Source: an uncultured Bacteroidales bacterium (GTDB taxonomy: Bacteria; Bacteroidota; Bacteroidia; Bacteroidales; UBA932). From it: 62,059 bases of DNA. The stretch is from NCBI GenBank assembly GCA_934667175.1, contig CAKULN010000016.1, positions 1 through 62,059 of the forward strand, given 5' to 3'. Position numbers and translations under genes: made by a program. The notes under the pieces were generated by a model. It was not told the origin of the DNA, made no database searches, and worked only from the letters and a program-made list of their open reading frames with translations. Positions 25,677 through 35,141 of the stretch are shown here, in pieces. Within the stretch, counting starts at the first letter, position 1; each line of letters begins with the position of its first letter.

Positions 25677-26873
25677 ATGAGTACTTTTCACAACATAGAA
25701 GAACTGGCCCGGTGTCTTGACAGAGAGAAGAGACTGCTGAATGAATTATTCGCCAAGCGCAACACCCTTTCTTTCAGATATGATTATGCCTTGGAACTGA
25801 CCGACTACAAGGCTGAACGGATAAAGTATCTAATTGAGAATGATGTTATCCGTGAAAGTGGGGACTTTCTGGAGATGGAGGACATCTATATACAATTCTT
25901 CGAGGAGGTTCTTCAAATCAATGAGGAAATCAATATCTCAAGCGTACAGGACTACATCTCTCACCTTAAGGAAAACATCGGATATTGGATGAGTTCCAGC
26001 AGTGAAAAAGACAAATACAAGTATTCCAATGAAGTCAGAAGGGCGCTTAAGAGAATCGCTTTGGCGACAGAGAAGAACGTCATCGATGTAAAAAGGAATA
26101 TTGACAGAACGTATAAGAGCGAACCTGACTATAAAATCAAAAAGAAGAAACTTGAGAATCTGGATGCCAAACGTAAAGGAATATCCTCGTTGATTGACAG
26201 TGCGGAGCGGGTTATTGACGAAGAAAACACTTTCTTTACGGTTGCGATGGACAATCAGATGAGAAGCGTTGTCAATGATGTGCGTCTCCAGATGAAAGAC
26301 TCTTATCATAACCTGATTGAGATTGAGCGACAGATTATCACTTACCTTAATCTGATTGAATACCAGAATATGCTTCTGGAGAAAGCCCGTCGCCTCAGAT
26401 ACCTTAAGGATCAACTTATTATCGAAGACGCTACAAACATCCGGCAGATAGCATCCGAAATGAATCCTGTGACATTCGAGCCGGAGACGAGGACGTTGAA
26501 CCGTAGACTATCTCTGGAAGGGATGCAGAACGACGACAGCGTTCAAGAGGTTATATTGAAAGTTGTGAAAGAGAGCGGGAACAGACATCCCTCTCAAGGA
26601 AGAATGGCAGGAGACATTCCGGAATCATACCTTACAGATGAGCGCAGAATCAATGATTCCTTTAATCTTAAAGGTATATTCAATGCCTTCACTGCCACTG
26701 GACACAATTTGTTCAAGTTCGTTTGGAATTATGAATATCATACACCGGTTTCCAACAACACGAGAATAATGATATTCTGCCAGATCGCTTCCATATTCTC
26801 CGACAGTCTCAGTTTCACCAATGAATATGAAAGATCCGGGGATATTGAATATCCGGTCGTTAATGCAAGATAA
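25677..26873 (+). CDS. jetA: Wadjet defence system JetA (kleisin/MukF-like)
   Basis: First gene of a four-gene Wadjet cassette. JetA is the kleisin-type subunit that links the two SMC-like JetC heads. The 398-residue protein is almost entirely helical: an N-terminal winged-helix-like region (FAKRNTLSFRYDYALELTDYK), long charged helices in the middle, and a C-terminal domain resembling MukF winged helices (FKFVWNYEYHTPVSNNTRIM). It is recognised mainly from position, length and fold pattern before an unmistakable JetC and JetD, so its sequence assignment alone is moderate. Base composition of the cassette is AT-richer than the flanks. It is 8 bases from jetB. Known Wadjet systems restrict circular plasmid DNA. 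Confidence 0.78.
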   Translation: MSTFHNIEELARCLDREKRLLNELFAKRNTLSFRYDYALELTDYKAERIKYLIENDVIRESGDFLEMEDIYIQFFEEVLQINEEINISSVQDYISHLKENIGYWMSSSSEKDKYKYSNEVRRALKRIALATEKNVIDVKRNIDRTYKSEPDYKIKKKKLENLDAKRKGISSLIDSAERVIDEENTFFTVAMDNQMRSVVNDVRLQMKDSYHNLIEIERQIITYLNLIEYQNMLLEKARRLRYLKDQLIIEDATNIRQIASEMNPVTFEPETRTLNRRLSLEGMQNDDSVQEVILKVVKESGNRHPSQGRMAGDIPESYLTDERRINDSFNLKGIFNAFTATGHNLFKFVWNYEYHTPVSNNTRIMIFCQIASIFSDSLSFTNEYERSGDIEYPVVNAR

Positions 26874-26881
26874 CAGTAAAT

Positions 26882-27433
26882 ATGAGATATACCACAGAAA
26901 TATTCGAGACCCTCTCAAAGGGCAAATTCATTTCAGCCAACAGTCTGGACAAGGCCCAGCAACATTGGTTCGATGATATTGAGGACAATTTCCAGGAATA
27001 CTATGATTTCTTCATCCAGATTGGATATTCTCTTGAAATGGGAAACGGATATTGTTTTTTCACCAGACCTATTTCCAAGGTGGACCTTGAGACCAAGATA
27101 AAGTCATTGATGAAATGGATTGACAACCTTTCATTTCTTAAGTCGTTCAATTCCCTGTTTGGTTCAGGGTTCACATTCACGAAAGCCGACATCCTCGTCC
27201 AGTTTTCGTGTAATGTGGAATTGAAGAACCTGATCTCCAAAATGTTTTCAGGAAAGAGCAGCAATGAGGACAAGATTGAAGCTCTTATCAACGACCTTAT
27301 GCGCGAAGGGTTCATTGAAACCGAGAATGAGATTGAGGGACGATACAAAGTGCTGAACTCATTCGGTTATATTGAAGAAATAGTACAAAAGATTGACATA
27401 GCGGAGGATGCTGACAATGAGGAATCTAAGTAA
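26882..27433 (+). CDS. jetB: Wadjet defence system JetB (MukE-like)
   Basis: A 183-residue acidic protein with the winged-helix pattern of MukE/DUF4194 accessory subunits that bind the kleisin. Landmarks are GYSLEMGNGYCFFTRP in the middle and INDLMREGFIETENEIEGRY near the end, as in JetB-type proteins. It is placed between JetA and JetC as in other Wadjet operons. Its 3' end overlaps the start of jetC by 17 bases (26 if the earlier ATG of jetC is used), which suggests coupled translation. Assignment rests on context as much as on sequence. Confidence 0.76.
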   Translation: MRYTTEIFETLSKGKFISANSLDKAQQHWFDDIEDNFQEYYDFFIQIGYSLEMGNGYCFFTRPISKVDLETKIKSLMKWIDNLSFLKSFNSLFGSGFTFTKADILVQFSCNVELKNLISKMFSGKSSNEDKIEALINDLMREGFIETENEIEGRYKVLNSFGYIEEIVQKIDIAEDADNEESK

Positions 27434-30400
27434 AATTATATTCATAAATAGCGCTAACATTCCGTATTCCGAGACAAGGCTTGACGGCAACGTGCATTTC
27501 ATAGGGACCCAGGGTGTAGGGAAAAGTACAATCCTGCGTGCTATACTATTCTTTTACAACGCCTCACCTATCCATCTGGGGATTTCGAAGGAGAAAAAGA
27601 ATTTCGACGCTTTCTATTTTCCGTTTTCCAACTCGTACATAATCTATGAAGTGGAACGGGAAAACGGATCTTATTGCATAATAGTCTATAAATCAATGGG
27701 ACATATCTGCTACAGGTTCGTTGATGCCCCATACGATAGAACTTGGTTCATCGGCCTTGGCAACAAAGTCTATGAAGACTGGACAGAAATCAGACATCGG
27801 ATCAGCGAGTCAAGCGGCACCCAACCGTCAAGGAAAGTTGCCACTTTCGAGCTTTTCCGCGACATTATCTATGGCAACAACAGACGGCCGGAGATGGTTG
27901 ACTTCCGGAAATATGCCATTGTCGAAAGTTCCAAATATCAGAATATTCCACGAACTATCCAGAATGTGTTTCTTAACACCAAACTAGATGCCGATTTCAT
28001 AAAGGACACAATCATCAAGTCAATGACAGACGAAGACATAAGCATTGACCTTGATTATTTCAGGAATCAGATCCGAGAGTTCGAGAATGAGTACAATGAC
28101 ATTTACCTCTGGCTCAAGAAGGAGACTAATGGCACAAACAGAAAGACAATTCAGGCAGAAGATGTCCTGAGGAAATATAACGCTATCCTATATTCACGGA
28201 AGCATATCCGCGAACTTCGTGAAGAATTGAATTATGCGCTCCGGCAATGTCTTGAAAGCAAGCCTGAGACCGAAAAACACATTGAAGACACCTTATCGGA
28301 ACTGGAACGCGCCGATCGGCTCATTTCCGAAGAGACCGGAAAATACAACAAAGAGTTGGACGCTTTGAAAAAGTCCATTAATATTCTAGGCGACAAGATC
28401 AATGAGAGCAGGAAAAGGAAGCGGAAATACGATGATATGCGGATATCCGAAATCATCAGCCGTGTCAAGCAGGAAGAATCTTTGATCTCAGAGAAAGCCA
28501 ACACTGAAGCCATTCTTAGGGAACTTACATCTGGGAGCAGGGATATTTCGCTGAAATATAAACGTATAGAGGATTCTCTTCGGTCTGCTGCAGCGGAAAA
28601 TAGAAACATACTAAATGCGGAGCTGTCCGAGGTCAAATCAAACAAAGCCGAAGAAAAAGAGCGAATTATCTCCGAGGGCAGGAAAACAGAAGACAGTATA
28701 AGGTCTCTGTCGACGGAAGAGATCAGAGCTTCTGAAGAGTCTGTCTCTGGAATAACTGATCAGTTGAATGCGGAACGGGTGCGCAAAGAGCGTATTGCCA
28801 GGACCAAGTATCACGAAAAGGAAATCAGTGAGAAAGAGTCTGAGATAAAAGTGCTTGAGAAGATCATCATAGAATCCGAAGCGGAGAAAAAATCTCTTCA
28901 TAGGGAAAAGGAATCTATCGCTTGGGAAGGAGATATGTTGCTGAAAGAGTGCGAGATGAAATATAATGCAACTCTCTCGGAACTTTCTGGCAAATCCACA
29001 GAGATAAAGAGAGCTATTGATGAAATCAATAGCATACTTGATGGTTACAGAGGCTCATTGTGCGAATGGCTGTCCGAGAATGTTTCCGGTTGGGAGAGGA
29101 ACATCGGAAAAGTGATAGATGAACGTAATGTCCTATACAATAAATCATTATCCCCAAGAAGAGTTGAGCGTTCCGGAAATATATTCGGGATAACATTGGA
29201 TCTGTCTGGCATAGAAAAGGAGATTTTAACTCCTGAAATCCTGAAAGGTAGAAAGAACGAGGCGGAACAGAGGAAAGAGGAAATTGACAAAGCGATTGAC
29301 AAAGCGATAAATGACCGTGAGGCGGAGAAAAATGCTATTGTCGGTAAGGTCAACCGAAAAACAAAGGCTCTGGACGCAAGGATTCAAGAAATAGGTTTGT
29401 GTTGCTATGAGAACAATGAAGCCATCAAGAAACAGAATGTTGAGATCAGCGATCTGAACAAGGCTGGGAAAGAAAAGAAGGAAAAAGATCTGTTTGTCAT
29501 CGAGCATAGAATCGAAGACCTTAACAATGGACTTGAACTTGCAAAGGCATCTCTCGTACAATGCAGAGAGACTCTGAATAAGAAGATCAATACAGCCCAT
29601 AAGGCAACAGACTCCAAAATTTCCGCCATTGAGGTGGAATTTAAAGAAAAGGAATATGACATCAACAAGAGACTGCGTCTGTTGAATGAAGAACTTGACA
29701 ACAAACTGGTTCAGAACGACAAAGAGAGGTTGCTTGAGTTGGAGAACGCTGGTGCGGATGTAGCTTCCATGAAACGGTACGAAAGTGCTATCCGTGAGAT
29801 TGACAATGAACTTTCTTTCATAAAGAGCCATAGGTCTGACGTTTCTGACTATGAAAAAGACAAACGCGAGCTTTTTGACAACGAAGAGGATTTTATCAGA
29901 GAGAGGAAAGAAGTCGAAGTTAAGGTAAAGAATCTTGACGAGAGATTCCGGTTACGCAAAGACAGATTGGAGGCGGAAAGGGAACGGCTTTTGGAAAAAA
30001 TCAATGACGAGAAAGAACGACTGAAAACGATCAATGATAATGTTCTTGAGGCTAACAACTTTCTCGAAGATCCTATGCTCAATCCTCACACGGAACAAAC
30101 TGACAGGGAAAAACAAGTTTCCGGCAAGTCTTGTCGTGAGATCACAAATGATTTGAGATCCAGAATCATCTCAAGGGAAAATGATATGAAAGCGTTCAAA
30201 AGCACCGTCACCGTGTTCAAAGATGGGTTCTCACCCAGGAACCTTTTCAACTTCAAGACAGGAATGGTTACAGATCAAGAGTATATGGACTTTGCGGCAG
30301 GTTTGGACTCATTCATATCCAATGATATGCTTCAAGAGTACCAAAAACGCATCAGTGAGCGTTACACAGACATAATCCGACGCATAGCGAAAGAAACCTC

Positions 30401-31085
30401 CGACCTGACTCAGAACAGAAGTGAGATCAACAAGGTTATTAATGATATAAACGAGGATTTCAGCAAAGATAATTTTGTCGGGGCAATCAAGAACATCTCG
30501 TTGAGACAGGTGGCAAGCGAAAACCGCCTTGTCCAACTTTTATTGACAATAAAGGAGTTCAACGAGGAGAACCAATACAATATGGGTGAGATAGACTTGT
30601 TTTCCCAGAGAGACCGCACGGAAGTCAACACAAAAGCGGTGGATTATCTTATGCGCTTTATGAAAGCGCTGCAGAATGAGCCTTCGGCCAAAACTCTCGA
30701 CCTCTCGGATTCTTTCAAGCTTGAATTTAGGATTGTAGAAAACGACAATGACACAGGATGGGTAGAGAAAATATCCAATGTCGGCTCCGATGGAACGGAC
30801 ATCCTTGTAAAGGCTATGATTAATATTATGCTTATCAATGTGTTCAAGGAAAGGGCTTCCCGTAAGTTCGGAGATTTCAGAATCCATTGTATGATGGATG
30901 AAATCGGCAAATTGCATCCGAACAATGTCAAAGGAATACTGATGTTCGCAAACAAAAGGAATATTTTGTTGGTGAACAGTTCTCCTACCACTTTCAACGC
31001 GGAAGACTACAAATATACGTATCTGCTTGAAAAAGATAAGAATAGCAGAACACATATAATTCCCCTAATTAGCCATTTGGACTGA
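27417..31085 (+). CDS. jetC: Wadjet defence system JetC (SMC-like ATPase)
   Basis: The motor of the Wadjet complex, an SMC/MukB-like ATPase that extrudes DNA loops on captured plasmids. About 1,222 residues from ATG 27417 (an in-frame ATG at 27408 is also possible). The Walker A GTQGVGKST is near residue 30, long coiled coils follow from about 230 to 540 and 640 to 900, separated by a globular hinge (GSLCEWLSENVSGWERN to NIFGITLDLSGIE). The head is completed by a degenerate signature (NVGSDGTDILVKAM, about 1,120) and Walker B with IHCMMDEIGKLHP (about 1,160). Both ATPase motifs look intact. Confident as SMC-like Wadjet ATPase; subtype not assigned. Confidence 0.9.
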   Translation: MRNLSKIIFINSANIPYSETRLDGNVHFIGTQGVGKSTILRAILFFYNASPIHLGISKEKKNFDAFYFPFSNSYIIYEVERENGSYCIIVYKSMGHICYRFVDAPYDRTWFIGLGNKVYEDWTEIRHRISESSGTQPSRKVATFELFRDIIYGNNRRPEMVDFRKYAIVESSKYQNIPRTIQNVFLNTKLDADFIKDTIIKSMTDEDISIDLDYFRNQIREFENEYNDIYLWLKKETNGTNRKTIQAEDVLRKYNAILYSRKHIRELREELNYALRQCLESKPETEKHIEDTLSELERADRLISEETGKYNKELDALKKSINILGDKINESRKRKRKYDDMRISEIISRVKQEESLISEKANTEAILRELTSGSRDISLKYKRIEDSLRSAAAENRNILNAELSEVKSNKAEEKERIISEGRKTEDSIRSLSTEEIRASEESVSGITDQLNAERVRKERIARTKYHEKEISEKESEIKVLEKIIIESEAEKKSLHREKESIAWEGDMLLKECEMKYNATLSELSGKSTEIKRAIDEINSILDGYRGSLCEWLSENVSGWERNIGKVIDERNVLYNKSLSPRRVERSGNIFGITLDLSGIEKEILTPEILKGRKNEAEQRKEEIDKAIDKAINDREAEKNAIVGKVNRKTKALDARIQEIGLCCYENNEAIKKQNVEISDLNKAGKEKKEKDLFVIEHRIEDLNNGLELAKASLVQCRETLNKKINTAHKATDSKISAIEVEFKEKEYDINKRLRLLNEELDNKLVQNDKERLLELENAGADVASMKRYESAIREIDNELSFIKSHRSDVSDYEKDKRELFDNEEDFIRERKEVEVKVKNLDERFRLRKDRLEAERERLLEKINDEKERLKTINDNVLEANNFLEDPMLNPHTEQTDREKQVSGKSCREITNDLRSRIISRENDMKAFKSTVTVFKDGFSPRNLFNFKTGMVTDQEYMDFAAGLDSFISNDMLQEYQKRISERYTDIIRRIAKETSDLTQNRSEINKVINDINEDFSKDNFVGAIKNISLRQVASENRLVQLLLTIKEFNEENQYNMGEIDLFSQRDRTEVNTKAVDYLMRFMKALQNEPSAKTLDLSDSFKLEFRIVENDNDTGWVEKISNVGSDGTDILVKAMINIMLINVFKERASRKFGDFRIHCMMDEIGKLHPNNVKGILMFANKRNILLVNSSPTTFNAEDYKYTYLLEKDKNSRTHIIPLISHLD

Positions 31086-31090
31086 TTATT

Positions 31091-31945
31091 ATGGCAGACA
31101 ACAGGCTTACATCCTCACAGGCACAAAAACTCAGGGAGATCCTATCCGGAAAGACTTTAGCTTGGACAGTGCTTCCTGAATGGATCACAAGGCCACTATT
31201 GGATGGAAATGTCATCTCCATCAGTGCGAACGGGAGTCGTAAGAAGATTCGTGTTCAGAATCCGGAACTATGCGATAAATACATCAGGGACTTGTTCACC
31301 TGCGGTGTCCCCATTGACGAATGGATAAAATTGCGTTCAGATGATTTTACAAGACAGGACTTGGTCAATAAGACTGGTAACTCAAAAACATTAAAGGTTG
31401 GCACTTTACGGGGTTTTATGGTCAATTGCATCGAACCTGTGGACATCTCCATTGATAAACAAGCAATCACGCTTACCCCATACACCGGAATGTCTATTTT
31501 TATCTATCATCCAGAAACCTTCCGCATTCCGGAAGATGTAATTGTCGTGGGAATAGAAAACGTGGAGAATTTCAACAATCTTTCCAAACTGACTTACTTA
31601 TTCCCAAAGGGAAAGTACCTTTTCGTGTCCAGATACCCACAAAACTCCGCACTCTACAAATGGCTGGAACGAATACCCAACAAATATATTCATTTCGGAG
31701 ATTTCGATCTGGCCGGCATTAATATTTACCAGACAGAGTTCTATTCCAGATTAGGAGACAGGGCCTTTATGCTTATTCCGGACGACATCGAAGACAGAAT
31801 AAAGCACGGAAATGAATCGTTATTCAACAAACAATACAATAAGTTCAAATCTTTGAATATATTAGATCATCGTATCAAGCCGCTGTTTGATATGATAATG
31901 AGACATCACCGCTGCTATGAGCAAGAAGGATATATTCTGGTCTAA
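31091..31945 (+). CDS. jetD: Wadjet defence system JetD (Toprim nuclease)
   Basis: JetD cleaves DNA that the JetABC loop extruder has sensed as a small circle. The 284-residue protein has an N-terminal DUF3322-like region and a C-terminal DUF2220/Toprim domain. The catalytic Glu is in VVGIENVENFNN (about residue 155), the Asp pair in GDFDLAGINIY (about 203-209), and the C-terminus ends with the conserved EQE tail (HHRCYEQEGYI). It starts 5 bases after jetC. A complete catalytic set suggests the system is active. It is convergent with the DUF1016 nuclease gene 68 bases away. Confidence 0.88.
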   Translation: MADNRLTSSQAQKLREILSGKTLAWTVLPEWITRPLLDGNVISISANGSRKKIRVQNPELCDKYIRDLFTCGVPIDEWIKLRSDDFTRQDLVNKTGNSKTLKVGTLRGFMVNCIEPVDISIDKQAITLTPYTGMSIFIYHPETFRIPEDVIVVGIENVENFNNLSKLTYLFPKGKYLFVSRYPQNSALYKWLERIPNKYIHFGDFDLAGINIYQTEFYSRLGDRAFMLIPDDIEDRIKHGNESLFNKQYNKFKSLNILDHRIKPLFDMIMRHHRCYEQEGYILV

Positions 31946-32013
31946 ACCATCAATCAGACATATTCAGATTTCAGAGGTGAGCGGCATAGAAAGGGCGTGA
32001 ACAATTACGGGCA

Positions 32014-33138
32014 TCATTCCTGATAACCAGAATCAAGTTCCTTTTCTATCTCTTCAATCGTTGGAAGTGTTGATTTCCACTTGTCTGCTATCTCTTTAGT
32101 AATCGTAGTCTCCCAGGAAGCCACCCCGATAGGTTTATTTATAGACTCCAATGAATATTTCACAATAGTTTCCGATTTACTCTTAACAAGGAGTAAGCCA
32201 ATAGTAGGCTCATCACTTTGATGTCGGAGAGTATGGTCAACGACTGTCTGGTAAAAAGCAAGTTGCCCCATCATTTCCGGAGCGAATGGTATAGCCTTAA
32301 GTTCAATTACGACAAATCGCCTTAATTGCAAATGATAGAATAACATATCTATGTAATAATCCTGTCCTCCCATTTCAAGGTGCACTTGTCGACCAACAAA
32401 AGAGAAGCCTTGTCCTAATTCAAGCAAGAATTTGGTTATGTGATTAGTAAGTCCATCTTCTATTTCCTTTTCACGACTATCCCGAGCAGCTCCGGTAAAG
32501 TCAAGCAAATAAGGGTCTTTAAACATCTGTCGAATCATATCAGACTGACTGCCGGGAAGTATCTTATCAAAATTTGTGGGCAATTTCCCTTCTCGTTCCA
32601 AAGTGAAATTATCCAGATTAAGTTCGAGCACCGCTTTACTCCAACCATTTTTAATGGCCGCCATTGCATAAATAAGCCGCCTGTTGGGTTTATCCGCCTT
32701 TTCCATTAAACATATATTATGACGCCAAGGCAATTGTGCAACGTAGCGTTGCACAATTCCTTCATCGGGCCACAACTTGGCAAAACGTTGCATATATTTC
32801 AAGTTACGGGGTGAAAAGCCACTCATCTCTGGATATGCAGCCTTTAAATCAGCTGAAAGACGATCAACAATACGAGCACCCCAACCTTTTTGTTCACTTT
32901 GGTTCAGAATAATCTTCCCAATGTGATAGTACATCATAGACATCCGTCTATTTGCCTCCCACATTACACGTCTACGCTCATTGGCGACAAGTTCTTTTAT
33001 CTGTTTAAATAAGTTTCCATACCATTCTGGCAATTCATACCTAACCGGAGGTACAGGAATAAATACTTCGTCCGTATTTGACTTCATCCCTTTCCTATCT
33101 ATCTCACAACTCATATCATTACAATCAAAATTCGACAC
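32014..33138 (-). CDS. DUF1016 (YhcG-type) PD-(D/E)XK nuclease
   Basis: A 374-residue protein of the DUF1016/YhcG family. The N-terminal domain (about residues 35-190, WYGNLFKQIKELVANERRRV to PWRHNICLMEK) resembles a DNA-binding fold, and the C-terminal domain carries a PD-(D/E)XK nuclease core: GQDYYIDMLFYH with the Asp and FVVIELKAIPF with the E-x-K pair. Family members often sit in defence islands or beside restriction-modification genes. Here it faces the Wadjet operon and shares its AT-rich composition. A later ATG (MKSNTDE) is an alternative start. DNA target unknown. Confidence 0.85.
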   Translation of the reverse strand: MSNFDCNDMSCEIDRKGMKSNTDEVFIPVPPVRYELPEWYGNLFKQIKELVANERRRVMWEANRRMSMMYYHIGKIILNQSEQKGWGARIVDRLSADLKAAYPEMSGFSPRNLKYMQRFAKLWPDEGIVQRYVAQLPWRHNICLMEKADKPNRRLIYAMAAIKNGWSKAVLELNLDNFTLEREGKLPTNFDKILPGSQSDMIRQMFKDPYLLDFTGAARDSREKEIEDGLTNHITKFLLELGQGFSFVGRQVHLEMGGQDYYIDMLFYHLQLRRFVVIELKAIPFAPEMMGQLAFYQTVVDHTLRHQSDEPTIGLLLVKSKSETIVKYSLESINKPIGVASWETTITKEIADKWKSTLPTIEEIEKELDSGYQE

Positions 33139-33175
33139 CTAACTCCGAAATAGCCTACAATCTATTAAGACTTGC

Positions 33176-33835
33176 TTAAAATTTCAAAGCGAGTCCGAAG
33201 CCATAATTCTGGACACCAACGTTCACTTCAAGATATCTCTCAGCAAACCCATTCGCATAATTGAAACTCCTTACTGATTTCTTTATCATAGACGAACCTA
33301 TTAACTCCAAAGGGAGTCCTAAAATAACCAAACCAGCACAGATACTATATACAGTACCATCTTCATCAGAACCTCCACCTATACCCGAACTGATAAGCCA
33401 TCCCAATGCACCACCGACACCTCCTCCTATCATAATGGAGCCTATTGTCTCCAATGTTCGTCCTGATTGATATCTGTCATAGTCCTTTGGTGATAAATAT
33501 CTGCTCGCATCCACACGAATCCCGTTTATAGAAACGTCTCCGCGCCAGCTATTGTATGTCATCTGTCCACAAAGAAGACTCTCAACCGTGTTACCGCTAT
33601 TCCACAAAAGCTCTTTCTGGCCATTCTCGTATGTGACGGAATAGACTTCTGATTTTGGTAAGGCATAAATCACATCCATCTGCTTGTCAACATCCAAATA
33701 ACGGATTTCGGAAACGCCCACTTCCATAACTTTTGCCTTTATGGCTGTCCCATCTTTCTTAGTGATTATATCTTGGGCTACTGATGGAACCATAATAACG
33801 AACAATGAAACGAATAACAAAACAAGTCTTTTCAT
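33176..33835 (-). CDS. Secreted hypothetical protein
   Basis: A 219-residue protein if started at the ATG at 33835; the longer frame would place its start upstream of a promoter. It has a signal peptide (MKRLVLLFVSLFVIMVPSVAQ) cut to reveal DIITKKDGTAIKAKVMEVG, a short beta unit often seen in Bacteroidetes secreted proteins that ends YALPKSEVYSVTYENGQKE. A glycine-rich hydrophobic segment (SIMIGGGVGGALGWLISS) and another hydrophobic helix follow. No function recognised. It is 37 bases upstream of the DUF1016 gene on the same strand and may share its transcript. Confidence 0.65.
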   Translation of the reverse strand: MKRLVLLFVSLFVIMVPSVAQDIITKKDGTAIKAKVMEVGVSEIRYLDVDKQMDVIYALPKSEVYSVTYENGQKELLWNSGNTVESLLCGQMTYNSWRGDVSINGIRVDASRYLSPKDYDRYQSGRTLETIGSIMIGGGVGGALGWLISSGIGGGSDEDGTVYSICAGLVILGLPLELIGSSMIKKSVRSFNYANGFAERYLEVNVGVQNYGFGLALKF

Positions 33836-33862
33836 ATCACATAAGCATTTATTCAACAGCAA

Positions 33863-33892
33863 CAAATTTAGTAAAATAGATAGTAAAATCAA
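33863..33892 (-). promoter_or_regulatory. Promoter of the secreted hypothetical protein
   Basis: On the minus strand TTG (33890-33892), 19 bases, then TAAATTTG (33863-33870), ending 27 bases before the ATG at 33835. It decides the start codon choice for that gene. Confidence 0.65.
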
Positions 33893-34129
33893 TATGAAAC
33901 TAAGGTAAATCTCTAACAAATCTCATAGCCCATTGCCATCATTCTTAGAGCGAGAGAACATTTTCACTATCAGTCATGTGCAAAATCTGTCATTTGCATT
34001 TTTCCCTGTCGTCAGACATTCTTTCCCTGTCGTTGATCTTGTTGAAATGACCTTATTGTCCACCATCTTTGTAGTTATATTTGTGAAAATCAAATAGTTG
34101 CCCTGTATGCTTTGTCCGTGCGAAGCCCA
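33893..34129. other. Intergenic stretch with short direct repeats
   Basis: No gene seen. Two 12-base direct repeats AGCCCATTGCCA lie at 33927-33938 and 34124-34135, and TTCCCTGTCGT occurs twice in close tandem near 33996-34030. A second promoter-like TATATTTG is at 34078-34085. Confidence 0.4.
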
Positions 34130-34159
34130 TTGCCACAAGCCTTTTTCGCTGTACCTTTG
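34130..34159 (+). promoter_or_regulatory. Promoter of the LiaF-like gene
   Basis: TTG (34130-34132), 19 bases, then TACCTTTG (34152-34159), 38 bases before the ATG at 34198. Confidence 0.6.
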
Positions 34160-34197
34160 CCGCTGTGATTCAGATGAGAATTAATAATTGATAATGT

Positions 34198-34902
34198 ATG
34201 AAAAAGTTAGCGAAACTGTTTTTGGGTCTATCCATCGCCGTCATAGGTGTGCTGTGGATTCTGAACGTCACCGGAGTGATAGGCTTTGACATATTCTTCC
34301 GGGGATGGTGGACTCTTCTTATCATCCTGCCTTGCACCGCACATCTGATCGCCCATCCGAACTGGGGCTCTTTCAGTGGGATAGCCCTTGGTGCGGTGCT
34401 GTTGCTCCAGGCTCAAGGTTACATTGACTGGTCGGTGTTCTGGAAACTGTGTCTTGCGATCATATTCATAGCTTTCGGCCTAGTCTTGATTTTTTCAAGA
34501 GGGGGGTGTCCGGAGTGGTGGAACCGTCATTATGCGAATGGCGAGTTTTCGACAATCTCCCGTGACGGAAAGGATGTCCTGAAGATCACCTCCGCTTTTG
34601 GTGAGCAGAATCATCGTGTTGAGGCTGAGGAGTTTGATGGCGCAGACATAGAGGCTTCCTTCGGGTCTGTGCGCTTGGATCTTCGCGATGCCATATTCAA
34701 TGAAGATGTGGAGATCCGGGTGAAGGCAAGTTTCGCAGGTGTTGGAATATACGTCCCGAAAGACATCAATGTTGAAGTTCGTTCCAATTCCACGTTCGGT
34801 GGCGTGAACAACAAGACCGCTGACCGTTTTCGTCAGCAAACCGCCTCTCACACCATCCATCTTATCGCCGAATGCTCCTTCGCCGGGGTAGAGGTGATAT
34901 AG
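34198..34902 (+). CDS. LiaF-like membrane protein (DUF5668 transmembrane domain)
   Basis: A 234-residue membrane protein. Four predicted hydrophobic helices lie in residues 1-105 (LGLSIAVIGVLWILNV; WWTLLIILPCTAHLI; GIALGAVLLLQAQG; LCLAIIFIAFGLVLIF), the LiaI/LiaF-type transmembrane domain. After it a beta-rich soluble domain contains the repeated pattern ASFGSVRLDLRDA and ASFAGVGIYVPKDINVEV, the usual LiaF C-terminal beta-solenoid. The family responds to envelope stress in Gram-positives, and Bacteroidetes relatives are little studied. It is a single gene with its own promoter and is followed by a repeat-containing gap. Confidence 0.8.
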   Translation: MKKLAKLFLGLSIAVIGVLWILNVTGVIGFDIFFRGWWTLLIILPCTAHLIAHPNWGSFSGIALGAVLLLQAQGYIDWSVFWKLCLAIIFIAFGLVLIFSRGGCPEWWNRHYANGEFSTISRDGKDVLKITSAFGEQNHRVEAEEFDGADIEASFGSVRLDLRDAIFNEDVEIRVKASFAGVGIYVPKDINVEVRSNSTFGGVNNKTADRFRQQTASHTIHLIAECSFAGVEVI

Positions 34903-34920
34903 TTAATATCTCGCATTGAT

Positions 34921-35047
34921 GCTTCGACAAGCTCAGCAACCTTATCTTCGGTGACTGAAATCTCTGGTAGTTGAGTCTGTGGTTTCTGAGCCTGTGGTCT
35001 TAGAGCCTGCGGAGCACTGAGTCAGCGGTCGCTGAGCTTGTCGAAGC
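34921..35047. repeat. 17-bp inverted repeat flanking a 93-bp spacer
   Basis: GCTTCGACAAGCTCAGC (34921-34937) is perfectly inverted as GCTGAGCTTGTCGAAGC (35031-35047). The spacer holds several imperfect copies of a TGAGCCTGTGG-like unit. The same words recur at 36053-36123 inside a coding sequence, so this is a dispersed repeat family. It lies between the LiaF-like gene and the end of bcp and could form a long hairpin in either transcript. Confidence 0.75.
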
Positions 35048-35141
35048 GATCCGAATAGTATCATTTTAAGCTATATTTGCTTCTGTCTGAGTATATTTAC
35101 CACCCGACAGCAGCGAATATGGCCGAAAACGTTACCGTCAC

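Noticed and set aside
33927..34135. 12-bp direct repeats AGCCCATTGCCA as a target-site duplication
   Set aside because: The 185 bases between them have no inverted ends or element features; one copy overlaps a promoter, so chance or regulatory repetition is as likely.
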